Shown: positions 54,336 to 64,000 of the stretch, in pieces | Layout: each line of letters starts with the position of its first letter | Numbering within the stretch: the first letter of the stretch is position 1 | NCBI GenBank assembly: GCA_038030265.1 | Contig: CM075939.1 | Coordinates: forward strand, 47,473,253 to 47,537,252 | Length of the DNA: 64,000 bases | Direction: 5' to 3' | From: Corythucha ciliata | Lineage: Eukaryota; Arthropoda; Insecta; Hemiptera; Tingidae | Program-made: the position numbers and the translations under genes | Notes under the pieces: model-generated | What the model saw: the letters and a program-made list of their open reading frames with translations, nothing else | What the model was told of the DNA's origin: nothing | Databases searched by the model: none

Positions 54336-55770
54336 CCTCAATGCTGAGTTTCTTCCAAGTCTTAGGGCATATTTCAGCCTTGCCAGGTTACGATGATGTT
54401 CGGGTTGCAGACACGACGAAAGGACGAAAAGATCCCATATGGGGGTGGTCCGAAAAAGCCCCAACTGCTATTCTAAGCCCTTGTTGATACAATCTGTCCA
54501 TAACAACCAAGGCTTCCTCGCATCCCCATACGCCACCGACCCATAATCCATCCTTGGCCGAACTAGGCTATCAAAAATTTACAACGTAGTGTCTGTGCAG
54601 GCTCCCCACTTATGGTTTGAGACAGCTTTCATGACAATCATGTCCTTTCACATTTCGCTATTGTTTGTGTATTTGCTTCTTCCACTTTAATTTACTGTCA
54701 AAGTACACACCTAAAAACTTGTACTCTTCCTTGTACTGGATTTCAGTTGTCTGGAGAAATAAAGTAGGCCTGCTGTGAGGCGTTCTCAGCTGACAAAAAT
54801 GGACCGCCACTGTCTGTTCTTCTGAGAGTACCAATCCAGCATAAGTGGCATTTTCAATAATTTGGTCTTTGTGGTCACGTGGTCCCTGTCTAAAAAGGCG
54901 TCTTGCACAAATTGTTCCAGGTAGACTAGCTAGTCCTCCGTCGAATGACCTGGCCTAAAGCCTGTCTGAAACTTAATTATCGAATAATTCTTTTCCAATA
55001 CACGCATTAACCTAAAATGCACCAGCCTCTCGAAAAGTTTTTTAATGCAAGACGTCAGAGATATTGGGCGGTAACTTTCAACTCGTTGCGGATCCTTCCC
55101 TGGCTTTAAAATGGGTACGATGACTACTAGTTTCCATACACGTGGATAGTAGCCTTGAGCCCAGAGAGTGTTGAAAAGTATCTGTAATTACAGTAAGATG
55201 ACTTTACAAGCACATTTTTTGTGATTTCGTCCAATCCAGGGGATTTTCTATGTGAAAGTGCAGATATCCCGCACTAGCTCGTCAAACATGAGAGGGGCAT
55301 TATAATCCTCTTGAACCGTCGCTTCAAAAGAAACATTTAGGAAATTTTGGCACTCCAAGTTGCGCCGCGTTTCGATCGAGTAATTAATATCTGCTGTTAC
55401 AGCCGCGTAATGCTTTGCGTACTCATTCGCGATCTCATACGGGTTACTCAGGAACTCACCATTATTACTACCGTTCATATAAACCGGAGCAGAATTTCAC
55501 TTTTGGCCTTTGAGCGCTCTAATCTTAGCCCACTCTTCAGAGAGCTAGACGTTCTCAAGTCTATAGTCTTGATGTATTCCTCCCACGACTTTCTCTTCGC
55601 ATTTTGTTTGAGCAACCTTTCGTGGGCCCTTTGTTTTTTAAAAGCAATAAGATTTTCCATTGTGGGATGCCTTTTGAAGTAGTTGAACTTAGCCTTCTTT
55701 TGCCTAATGGCTCTTTGTATTTCATAGTTCCACCACGGGACGCGTCGCTGGCGTAAAATATATGTATTAA
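54336..55770 (-). pseudogene. Third LINE ORF2 fragment (linker and RT)
   Basis: From 55770 down: RRVPWWNYEIQRAIRQKKAK, the linker (KRKSWEEYIKTID; EIANEYAKHYAAV), then RT: PGKDPQRVESYRPISLTSCI, KKLFERLVHFRLMRVLEKN, FRPGHST. The palm with the ADD box is deleted; sequence resumes with YKFLGVYFDSKLKWKKQIHK and SLVRPRMDYGSVAYGDARKP, GLRIAVGAFRTTPI. It is riddled with stops and frameshifts. It abuts the thumb piece of the RNase H LINE, so two different LINE copies are joined near 54340-54380. Confidence 0.78.
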
Positions 55771-56099
55771 TAATTTTTTTTTTCTAAGGCATCGACTAGA
55801 AGGCAATTAGCCTTTGGTACGTAATAATACTATTTTAATTGACTCACTCTCTAATTTTATCTAATGATAATAATATCATATCTCTTATCAATTATCAGGT
55901 ACATATTTCGCTTTAACATCGTTGGACTTGACTTTTGTCGTTTCTCTTTAACCTTATTTTATTTATCAGGTAAGTTATAGTCTTCATCGCACATTGTCAA
56001 CCTTATAATTTAGTTTGACTGTTTGACTAGAATGGTTTCACGGACAGTTTTACTTCGAATTATCACAGATTGCTTTATTACAGGTTAGTATTAGATTTC
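55771..56099. other. AT-rich spacer
   Basis: Nothing recognised beyond a T-rich tract at 55775 and repeated ttatcag(g)ta words (55888-55900 and 55963-55975). Confidence 0.4.
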
Positions 56100-56350
56100 A
56101 CTTATTAGTTGAATAACTTCCAAATATGAAATAATGAATTTTATGTTCTTCGAATGGAGGAGTTCTTTCAGAGTAGTAGGGAGGCAATATCATTCACGCT
56201 GACTTTGATAGGCCGGGCAGTGCAACAAAACATGTTTTACTGTGAGCGTATCATCATTGCATGAGCCAAACACTGGCCGTCTAGGGCCCACCAGATGATA
56301 CGAGTGCGTCAGTCGTGTATGTTGTTGTTGTTTTTTGTTTATGAAAATGA
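56100..56350 (-). pseudogene. LINE ORF2 C-terminal scrap
   Basis: Reads TRLTHSYHLVGPRRPVFGSC, then the H-x-x-x-x-C piece KHVLLHCPAYQSQRE. The G-H-T-x-L-T-H-x-Y...C...H...C pattern is the usual C-terminus after RNase H in Jockey/I-group LINEs. It may be the displaced end of one of the neighbouring LINE fragments. Confidence 0.65.
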
Positions 56351-56439
56351 CGATTCTGAAATAACAAGGAACAATACAAAATATGTTACTAACCACAATG
56401 AAACAACAACATTTTTATGATTCCATGGGGGGGGGATTA

Positions 56440-57565
56440 CAAATTTAAGCGCGGACGCGGGCAACAGAGTATGGGGTCCAACTTATCAGGAATTGGGCTA
56501 AAACCTTTAGCAATAATCCGAAACCCAAGGTAGTCTACACATTCTTGAAAGAAATGACACTTTTCCAAGTTAACCTTAACACCATGTTCCTGCAAACGAG
56601 AGAGAACAACTTTGGTCTTGTTTTCACAGTCTTTTACATCAACTCACCCAATGATTATGTCATCAATATAGCATCCAACGCCGTCAAGACCAACCAAGAT
56701 AGAGTCAACAATCAACAACAGACTGGAAACAGCCAGGAGCCGAAGAAACGCCAAATGGCAACCGGTGTACCTTATACAGGCCAAAGATTGTGTTGACCGT
56801 CATGATATCTTTGCATTCATCAGACAGCTCGAGCTGCATAAAGGACCTTGTCAAGTCGAGCGTAACAAAAGTTTTAAACCCAGAAAGTTTTACAATGATA
56901 TCCTCGGGGAGAGGGAGGGGGTAGAGATCGGTCTTTATGTTTGGGTTGACGGTGGTCTTGTAATCAATGCATAATCGGAGCTCCCCTGACTTTTTAGGAA
57001 CAATGACTAAGGGACTGGCCCACTGAGAATGGCGAGTGGGCTCGAAAATTCCGTCGTCTACTAACTTGTCAAGTTCCTTTTTGACTTGGTCCCGGATTTT
57101 GTACGGAATATCGTATGCTTTTCGAAAAACCGGGGTAACGGTTTCTTTTAAAACTATCGACGCCTTGTAATTACTAATATTTTTACTTCTATCGCTATCA
57201 AAAACAAGGGGAAACCGGGATATCAATGACGAGGAAGGGTCTAGGCAGTTTATTCGTAACAAGGACCTCCAGGCGGGATGGAGAGAATCCAGCCAGTCAC
57301 GACCAAGTAGAGGGTGCCTAAGGCGGTTATTACAGACAATAAACGGGAGATCTAGCGCTTTGGAGGTAGTTTGGACTTTAACGATTATCTTACCCAATAC
57401 AGACAACTCTTTCCCGGAAGCGGAGGTCAAGCGAAGGGGGCTCGAATACAACATGAGATGTGAAAACCAACGCTTGTAGTCCTCAAGGGACAAAACGGAA
57501 ACGGCAGCGCCGCTATCAACTTCACATTTAACTTCTACGTTCTCTACATTTAAACTTACAATCAT
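56440..57565 (-). pseudogene. Gypsy protease and reverse transcriptase
   Basis: One open frame 57565-56705. Protease: CEVDSGAAVSVLSLEDYKRW (DSGA active site intact) and HPLLGRDWLDSL. RT: PVFRKAYDIPYKIRDQVKKE, LDKLVDDGIFEPTRHSQWAS, LRLCIDYKTTVNPNIKTDLY, FVTLDLTRSFMQLELSDECK, HRLPFGVSSAPGCFQSVVD. Below 56705 stops appear, but the catalytic region is readable (YIDDIIIIGE near 56655). The best-preserved protease-RT in the window, ended by truncation. Confidence 0.87.
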
Positions 57566-58006
57566 AGAGGAACTGGGTGAATTCGGAATACCTGGATTGG
57601 GGGCGAAGGTTGAACCAGTGCCTTCAACGAGGCGAACGTCCTTGGTGTCCTCGGAAGGATCGTTGAGCGGGGCGGACGTCGAAGCACAATTAGATGATGG
57701 AAAGACCCCGTGGACTGCTCAAGGACGATGCGAGCAGCACTTGGCGATGTGGCCCACTTTGTTGCTGGAGCGGCATGTCCAGTTCCGAATAGGGCATTTG
57801 TCGGGTCGATGGAGGCGCCCACATCTCCAAACATGAAGACGCGGAGCTAGATAAAGATTTCGAGGACTCCTGAGTGTGTGCGGACCGCTTCAATTCGAAC
57901 CGGATGGAAAAACGACATGTCTCGGTCTGCGAGTTCGAGTTCACGGGCCAAGACACAGGCTCGTTCGAAGTTCAACTCCTTTTCGAGCAACAGTTTCCGT
58001 TTCCAG
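57566..58006 (-). pseudogene. Gag C-terminus with zinc knuckles
   Basis: Reads ACVLARELELADRDMSFFHP, then, after an in-frame stop, CGRLHRPDKCPIRNWTCRSS followed by NKVGHIAKCCS: two CCHC-like knuckles, the second with Ser in place of a Cys. The frame continues to the protease. Nucleocapsid role as in other gag proteins. Confidence 0.65.
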
Positions 58007-58144
58007 GGACTGGTAATCCAGAGGTTGCGTGTTCAAATCCCGCCGGGGAGCCATTTTTTCTCGAAACTCCAATTGTGTTGGGCTATGCCCTTCCATCGTC
58101 GTCCGGATAACATCAGTTTAATTAATTTATTAATTAAAAATACC
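58007..58144 (+). repeat. tRNA-Thr repeat, partial unit (tandem copy 1)
   Basis: It starts mid-tRNA at 58007 and carries the tRNA 3' half (to 58051) plus the tail (ccattttttctcgaaactcc ... gtttaattaatttattaatt). The tail matches 58373-58460 almost exactly. Confidence 0.85.
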
Positions 58145-58460
58145 GGCGACAGAAATATTCATTATATCCATCTCAAAACATCTAGATAAGATAAATTTCG
58201 GCGTGGTTTACCGATCAGGAGAAACGCCTAGAGTTTCGAGAAACAATGGACCTGGGTGGGGTTCGGCTTGCTTACCCCTCGGAGTATGACTCCCAAAGGC
58301 GTCTCCGTGGCGTAATTGGCAGCGTGCTGGACTGGTAATCCAGAGGTTGCGGGTTCAAATCCCGCCGGGGAGCCATTTTTTCTCGAAACTCCAATTGTGT
58401 TGGGCTATGCCCTTCCATCGTCGTCCGGATAACAACAGTTTAATTAATTTATTAATTAAT
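58145..58460 (+). repeat. tRNA-Thr-bearing dispersed repeat, full unit (tandem copy 2)
   Basis: Head 58145-58300, tRNA 58301-58373, tail to 58460. The head matches the minus-strand copy at 40 kb. Together with the partial unit, this is a head-to-tail dimer of a roughly 320-bp unit. Confidence 0.85.
58301..58373 (+). tRNA. tRNA-Thr(GGT)-like
   Basis: 73 bases, no intron: acceptor gtctccg / cggggag (first pair G-G mismatched), anticodon stem ctgga / tccag with GGT, perfect T arm (gcggg / cccgc). A box tggcgtaattgg and B box ggttcaaatcc fit Pol III promoters, and tttttt follows five bases downstream. It differs from the 40-kb copy at only a few positions (gta for aca in the D loop; discriminator C for T). 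Confidence 0.65.
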
Positions 58461-61253
58461 GTGAAACTTCCTCATTTCACAGTTTGTGCTTCACCCTCAG
58501 CACTTCAGTGCAAGCCTCACACGTCGGTCTGAATCTCCCAACAAGATGTTATAGGAATGCGTGGCATTAGTATGCCCTATACGAAGTCGCGTGATAACCA
58601 CTTCTTCACGCCTATGGCGCTCGTTACCTTCAATTCTATCATTGTGACGTCACAGTTTTCATGATGACAGAAAGAAAAATTATCTACACAAATTTGAAAT
58701 TATAGAAAGGGGGGGGGGAGACAAAGGGCCATCATAAGCGCCTTCTCGCTGCACCACTCCCCATTACCTAGTCCGCTAATCAAAATTCTGCGCAGTATTT
58801 TTTTATGTCATTTACGTCCTCTCGTTCCCTTCATTCCTCCTTTTTTTTTTTACTACTTTCTTTTGTATTCCAACCAACGTGGAAACTTCCACCCCCCTCA
58901 AATAACCCTGCTTCCACTCCTTATTAGAGCATCGTTATACACCCACGCGCTGAATCATTTGATTGCGGGTGGTTTCCAGAATGCTAATAAAAAAATATTA
59001 TCTACTTGGGAAAAAGGATAATTAAAATGGTAAGTGAAGCGTGAATTGTGTTGAATTTGTAGAATTGGTGATAGGGGTGGGAAATTAACAAATTAACTCG
59101 TTCGGAATACAAAATATTCTGTTATAACGCGGAGATTTTGTCCCACTGCTGGAGGTGGCACGGTCCTATTGTAAAACGCTTTTGGCATTTCCAACCCTCC
59201 CGTTCAAACTTGTTTTATCCGCGGTCGTTTGATTGTTAGTCAAAGAAATGGGTTGACAAATAATATCGCAAGACTATACCTTCCGCTTCAAGTCTTATTG
59301 AAAAAAAAAAAAAAAAATCCTTTCATCTATAAGAACCCAAGTGGACGTTGGATGGGTCAGTGATTCTACGCTATTCCCTTGGCCTGACTTTCAGAATAAG
59401 GGCCGCCCAGTCCCTTCAAAAGGGCACTGTGTCTCCATCGTATATATATATATTTCAAGGAAAGAAAGCATTTTTGAAGAGTAAAAGGGTTTGTTCAGGA
59501 CGGGGAGAGGGAAATGTTTATCAAACGTATTATATCCGATTCACGAAAGACGCAACATTCAACTATTTCTCGGTTTATGCCCCGATACAGAATTTTTTGT
59601 GTACAAATTATCGTAATTTTTCGTTCCCTTTATTTCATTTCTTTATCAATCAGTCCTATCCACATTCCAATACCCACTGTTTCACCGTTTGGATACTTTT
59701 CATACCCCCCCCCCCTCCCCCCAAACACTCAAACCAGCTCTTCACACCACCGTCAAACAGTAGAGTATGCGACTCTCTTCTCTCTATTTTCACCCCGAAG
59801 TTTTGAACTTGCCCTTGAGCGCGCGCACAATTCAGCACAAAACCCTCCCCCCGACGAACGTCCCTTCACCCACAGCCTTCCGCCTTCCACTCATCTTTTT
59901 TTTTTTTTCTCGGATCCCTGGAAACCTTGCCGCCTCCAGTCTACAGCCGACTCTTAGCCCGCGAGTATTTCCGAGATTCGACGTTATTTTTAGTTTTTAT
60001 TTTTTTAATTACCCTCCCTGTTTCCGAACAAAAAAAAAATAACGATAAATAATGAATAAAAATTAAAAATACAACATAAAGGGAGGGAAATATTGTTTCA
60101 TTAGGAAAATACAAATAAAAACTGTGACCGGTGGTTCAGTGATTTTCGATACTTTTTTTTTTCGAAAACAAAAAAGCGAGTGAAACATCAGCCTACGGAC
60201 AGGTAAAATCTGCTATGTACTGTGATTATTTTTTTAGTTTAAGGAACGTTTCTTCCTTCAGTTTGAGAAAAAAAAAATTGAGCCCCACTTTAGGACGCTC
60301 TAAAAATCTAAATCGAAGTGAACGCTATAGGCCTTGCAATAAATATGCGAAGCGAGTAACCTCCGGGCTGTGATGGGAGGATTTTCCTGGGGGACCGTAA
60401 AATCCGCTTGTAGTAGTTGTCATGAAGGGGGGAAAAAAAGACACGTTTGATTAATCGGTTTGAAGGAGTTTTTAAGTACACGGTAGCGTTTATAAGAGCT
60501 TGTTTCATTAAAACTTTAGAGCCGATCCGTGGAATTTAAAATTTTGTGTTACGTGGATTTATTATGTTGAGCGCGCTTTTTGAAATAGCGGATATAACGG
60601 TTGGTGAACAGGGTGGGGGTGGGGGAGAATGAACACGAGCATAAATCGTGACAATGTTAAACGAATACAGTCTGCTATATGGGAGGAAAGTTTATTTAGA
60701 GGAGAATAAAAAAAAAACGCTTCGTGAGCTCAATTCTCAAGTTTTTTTTTTTCATACTGTTGTGTGTATCTGCTGATTTTCGTCGTCGTTCAATTTCGTT
60801 TTCAATTATTTTCGCCTGGCGTTTTTCATTTGTTTATTTCTCACGTTTGCGTCAGTTTTTAATCGCACACTGCTCAGATGCAGGATAGACGATAGAGACA
60901 AAAAGAAAACCCTGGGAGAAGCCGTTAATTGCGGGTCCCAACCTCCCATGAATAGGAACTCGGACTGAATTGTTCCAATTTTCCGAGCTGACAGCTCCCC
61001 CCCCCCCACACCAACCAACCAAAGGACTTAACTTCAGAGATGCTGATCACTCTGGCACTATGAACTATGTCGCACCTCTTAGACAGTTCTAGGTGGTTTA
61101 ATTTGATTTTAAGACCTCTCCCTCCCTCCTCGGGCGCCACTACGCCTTAACGGCGTGTCTGATTTTTGATCCTCTCCGCGTTATTTGAGATTGAAGTCCA
61201 ACCCTGGAACCACAGCCGCCTTAGTCACAATTTCACCTTCGTATAGTACCGAG

Positions 61254-61280
61254 CGATAAATAAATAAATAAATAAAAATA
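61254..61280 (+). repeat. (TAAA)n microsatellite
   Basis: About five to six units. Confidence 0.85.
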
Positions 61281-62575
61281 ACGCTCAGGGATCCAGTTTG
61301 TGGAACGTAATACGACCGAGTTGTCGAGGCGTAATTCTTTTCGGCTATAGGAAATATTTGATGAAAAGGGATGCTTTAAATAATTGACTCGGGGCAACTG
61401 GGAAATAAATTTTATATCAGCGATGACTTTGATGGGAGGCAGGAGAGGGGTGTAACCTTTACGGAATTAGTAGACCGATAAAGAAAGAAATTCGATCACC
61501 ATCACAACTTTATTCCATAGATCACCACCTCCTTTCAAGGATTTCGACTATACTATCAAGACAGAGCCCAATAAAACATTTTCCGCAAGGCTGAGCAATT
61601 TGTTGTATGAAGCCTTTGTTAAAGGGTTCATAGTTATTAAAGCAAGCTTTTCAAAAATGCTGTAACAGAGAATAAGTACCTAAGAAGAAAATAGTGGGGT
61701 TAAGAGAGGAAGGGCGCGGGATCTTGGCCTTCATAAAACTGATGAGAAATTTTTAAGCTGATTAAAACTCTCATAATCTAATTGATTTCAATTAAGTTAC
61801 TCTCGAGAAAGTTATCAAATTTAAGGTTTTTCTCCCTGCAATTATTTCAAGTTCAGTCCTGTAAAGTTTTCCTTTATACATCAGTACGTAAGTAGCCAAG
61901 GCGGGACAATGGACCTTCCAAAATCCTCGTCATAGAGACGAGTAAAAGCATTGAAACTGAAGGGTTCATGGATGCAACTCGCGGAAATATTGACTGCCCC
62001 GAAAGGAGACGGGGTGGGGGTAATCCACTTAGCAAAACTCACAAACACCACATACCCCCTCGCACCACTACCCCTTACCGAACGACCATTGTGTACCGCA
62101 CCTTGCACTCTCTGTGACACACTATCCAGAGCATAACCGCTCTCGTTAATAACGAGTGCAGCCGGCACTTATATAGAACACGATAATTACGAGTCCTTCT
62201 TTATATATATATATTTAAAATTCGAACATGGAGGTTCTCCCTTGCGATTGACCCCACACACCCCCCACGTTCACCAACACGCTCGACCAAATCCAACGCT
62301 CGTGGAATAGTGGCTGGGACGTCGAAAAATAAAGGGAATTAACGTTTTGTTCATCGTTTCACAAATAGATTGCTTCTCCTCACGCTCCTTTTCGGGGAGA
62401 AAAAAAAAAAAAGTTTTTTTCCTCTCTCACTCTCTTGCACTTTGCCTCTTCTATGGACTTACCTAGCTTGAAAAACTTGCCGGATCCATTAAAGTTATTG
62501 TAGTTAACGTGAAGAAAAGGGTTTCCATCCGATGGAGAAATAAGGGTGTGTCGTAAAAGTTGTGTCGCTATAAGC

Positions 62576-62598
62576 GAGAGAGAGAGAGAGAGAAAAAA
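62576..62598 (+). repeat. (GA)n microsatellite
   Basis: About ten GA units followed by A8. Similar tracts lie at 21534-21549 and 63128-63146. Confidence 0.85.
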
Positions 62599-63859
62599 AA
62601 CTACATAAGGGGTGGGGAGGGGTAATTCAATCATTCGAGTTGGAAAGCTGCCGTCGCAATTTGCGGAGAGGAACTTTTCTTCCCCATTAATGAAAAAGAA
62701 AATTTGGCGAGATCTAATGTAGAGTGGATTTTCAGGAAATTAGGGAATGGAAAGGGGTTGTTTGTTAAAGGGGCTGTTGATGGTGGTGAAGGGCATTGTA
62801 TCGGGTTCAACTGGATTTATTTCATTTTTGAGGGATTTTTCGTTAACCAGCCTACTTAGAGCGATAAAGCTTTCGATCTACCGATATAATTTTGAAAGGA
62901 AAGCCTTTAAACAATGTCGAATAACCCAATGTCCATCAATAATTCTAAAGTGTCAACCGACCCCAACCGGAACTACTCGTGGACAACTCTCGAACTCCCC
63001 CTCAACCCTTCCCACAACGGAGAGGTGTGCACTCAAGAGAAGTCCATAGTGCGTAAAAGAAATAGAAGAATCGTCCCGTACTAGACGGATCTCATGTTTA
63101 TTTCAGTAAATTTCAAAAGTAGAGGAAAGAGAGAGAGAGAGAGAAAAGTTTTTCGCTCAACTTGCGTCCCCCCCCCCTACTTCACCATCACACCACCCCA
63201 TTCCTTGCTGCTATTCGTGTGCAAAACTGAAAGTATTTGCTCTGCTCTCGAAATCGAAAAATTGAGGAAAACATCTTTACATTCTCTTGTAAATCACCCA
63301 CATCCTCCGAGCCCCTTCATGTTATATTCATACGTGGAAAAAAAAGAAAAGAAAAGAAAAAGAATGACAAGTGGTGGTGGAAGGGTGCACGGCCTTGAAA
63401 CATCAAAGCAATTGTTCAGGAAATGTGAATAACAAAACTTTAGTTTCCAGGAATTTGAAATTTTGCCCGTATTTATGTGAAATTCCTTACATTTATGTAC
63501 ATAATTTATACGTACAAAGGGGTCATCAGTGCTGAAAATTAAATGTTTTGCCTTGTCCTTGGTTTAGGGCGATTTTTAAAGACTTCAGAGACCACGTGCG
63601 CTTTTCTGAGAGAAAGTCCGCATTTGCGATTGAGAAAAATACCTCATTTGACAAGGGTTCCTGGTTATTTCAAGGCAACGTTGCGTCCGAGGGGCAGCGT
63701 CCAAAAGTGTCAAGAGGGGATGCTGTCCGAATGGTCTTGATTGGTGGGTGCACATTTGCACAAGGTGGGCATCGGGAGGGGGAATAATCCAGGACATGTA
63801 GCACACAATAAGGCTAGGGATTTTACACGGGGAGCAAAATATACATATATTTGTCCTCC

Positions 63860-64000
63860 CTGGTAGAGATTTTTCTCAATTTCGGTAATGAAATTGATTC
63901 GAGAAACCTCTAACCAGCATTTTTTTTTCAGTTTTAGCAATGAGTTAGAGTTCTTTTTTCATTTTTACCACGAATTATCGTTTTTGTGAAGCTAATAAGC
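63860..64000 (-). repeat. Family B repeats, inverted (array 5, runs off the edge)
   Basis: Words tttctcaatttcggtaatga, ttttagcaatgagttag, catttttaccacgaattatc at about 30-base spacing, the complement of the B consensus. Confidence 0.55.

Larger units (their letters stand above)
56440..58006 (-). mobile_element. Ty3/gypsy-type element fragment (gag end, protease, RT)
   Basis: Minus strand: end of gag at 57965-57780, protease at about 57565-57280, RT to the YxDD region near 56660, then decay to about 56440. No LTR, RNase H or integrase. It is a different lineage from the gypsy elements at 2-6 kb and 23-28 kb (protease DSGA, RT box YIDD). Its 5' edge joins a tRNA-Thr repeat inside the anticodon arm at 58007. 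Confidence 0.82.
58461..63859. other. Gene-free region
   Basis: No gene recognised. Runs of G9 (58708), C9-10 (59705, 60990), C9 (63170), and A15 (59301); AT microsatellites near 59440 and 62200; (TAAA)n near 61255; (GA)n near 62576 and 63128; a G-rich tract gggtgggggtggggg at 60609. Open frames are low-complexity and overlap on both strands. Confidence 0.5.

Overview
The window is eukaryotic, most likely from an arthropod or another invertebrate. It has no operons or bacterial gene density, and I found no host protein-coding gene with a convincing exon structure. It does hold decayed copies of almost every major class of animal transposable element: Jockey-type and I-type non-LTR retrotransposons (LINEs), Ty3/gypsy-type LTR elements, a Penelope-like element with a GIY-YIG endonuclease, a piggyBac transposase, several foldback/MITE-like DNA elements, and a tRNA-Thr-bearing dispersed repeat. 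The rest is AT-rich intergenic DNA with many homopolymer runs and two families of very degenerate 30-bp tandem repeats (called A and B here). The organism assignment is an inference from the transposon repertoire.

Layout. 1-1015: family A array. 1.9-6.1 kb: a wrecked minus-strand gypsy element (gag, deleted pol, possible LTR remnants) interrupted by a 1.5-kb inverted-terminal-repeat element. 6.1-9.15 kb: no gene seen. 9.15-11.6 kb: A array, then B array, with a 100-bp direct repeat and a hairpin. 11.6-13.5 kb: no gene. 13.56-15.96 kb: piggyBac copy on the minus strand. 16.0-18.85 kb: inverted B array, Penelope fragment, direct B array. 18.85-22.3 kb: no gene, one strong hairpin.

22.336-31.079 kb is the best-resolved part: a 5'-truncated Jockey LINE (minus strand) bounded by a 15-bp target-site duplication. 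A gypsy-like LTR element (plus strand, 5-bp duplication gtact) sits inside its reverse-transcriptase gene. Inside the gag-pol reading frame of that LTR element sits a roughly 1.05-kb DNA element (3-bp duplication ata). This is a three-level nest with a readable order of insertion.

31-42 kb holds mostly non-coding repeats: an inverted dispersed repeat pair, a 1.1-kb foldback element, a 229-bp foldback MITE and one tRNA-Thr unit. 42.2-46.55 kb: an I-clade-like LINE with ORF1 and ORF2 still nearly full length but broken. 46.9-50.3 kb: no gene. 50.3-51.7 kb: B (inverted) then A arrays. 51.98-55.8 kb: three LINE fragments, one of them (plus strand, with poly(A)) inserted into another (minus strand). 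56.1-58.0 kb: a LINE C-terminal scrap and a minus-strand gypsy gag/protease/RT fragment. 58.0-58.46 kb: a tandem pair of tRNA-Thr repeat units. 58.5-63.86 kb: no gene; B repeats resume at the right edge.

Nothing here works together as a pathway. The genes are selfish-element genes, all disrupted by stops, frameshifts, deletions or nested insertions, so the window reads as a heterochromatin-like or gene-poor TE graveyard. The least-explained signal is the pair of 30-bp repeat families, whose consensus monomers look related to each other and whose arrays flip orientation around inserted elements.
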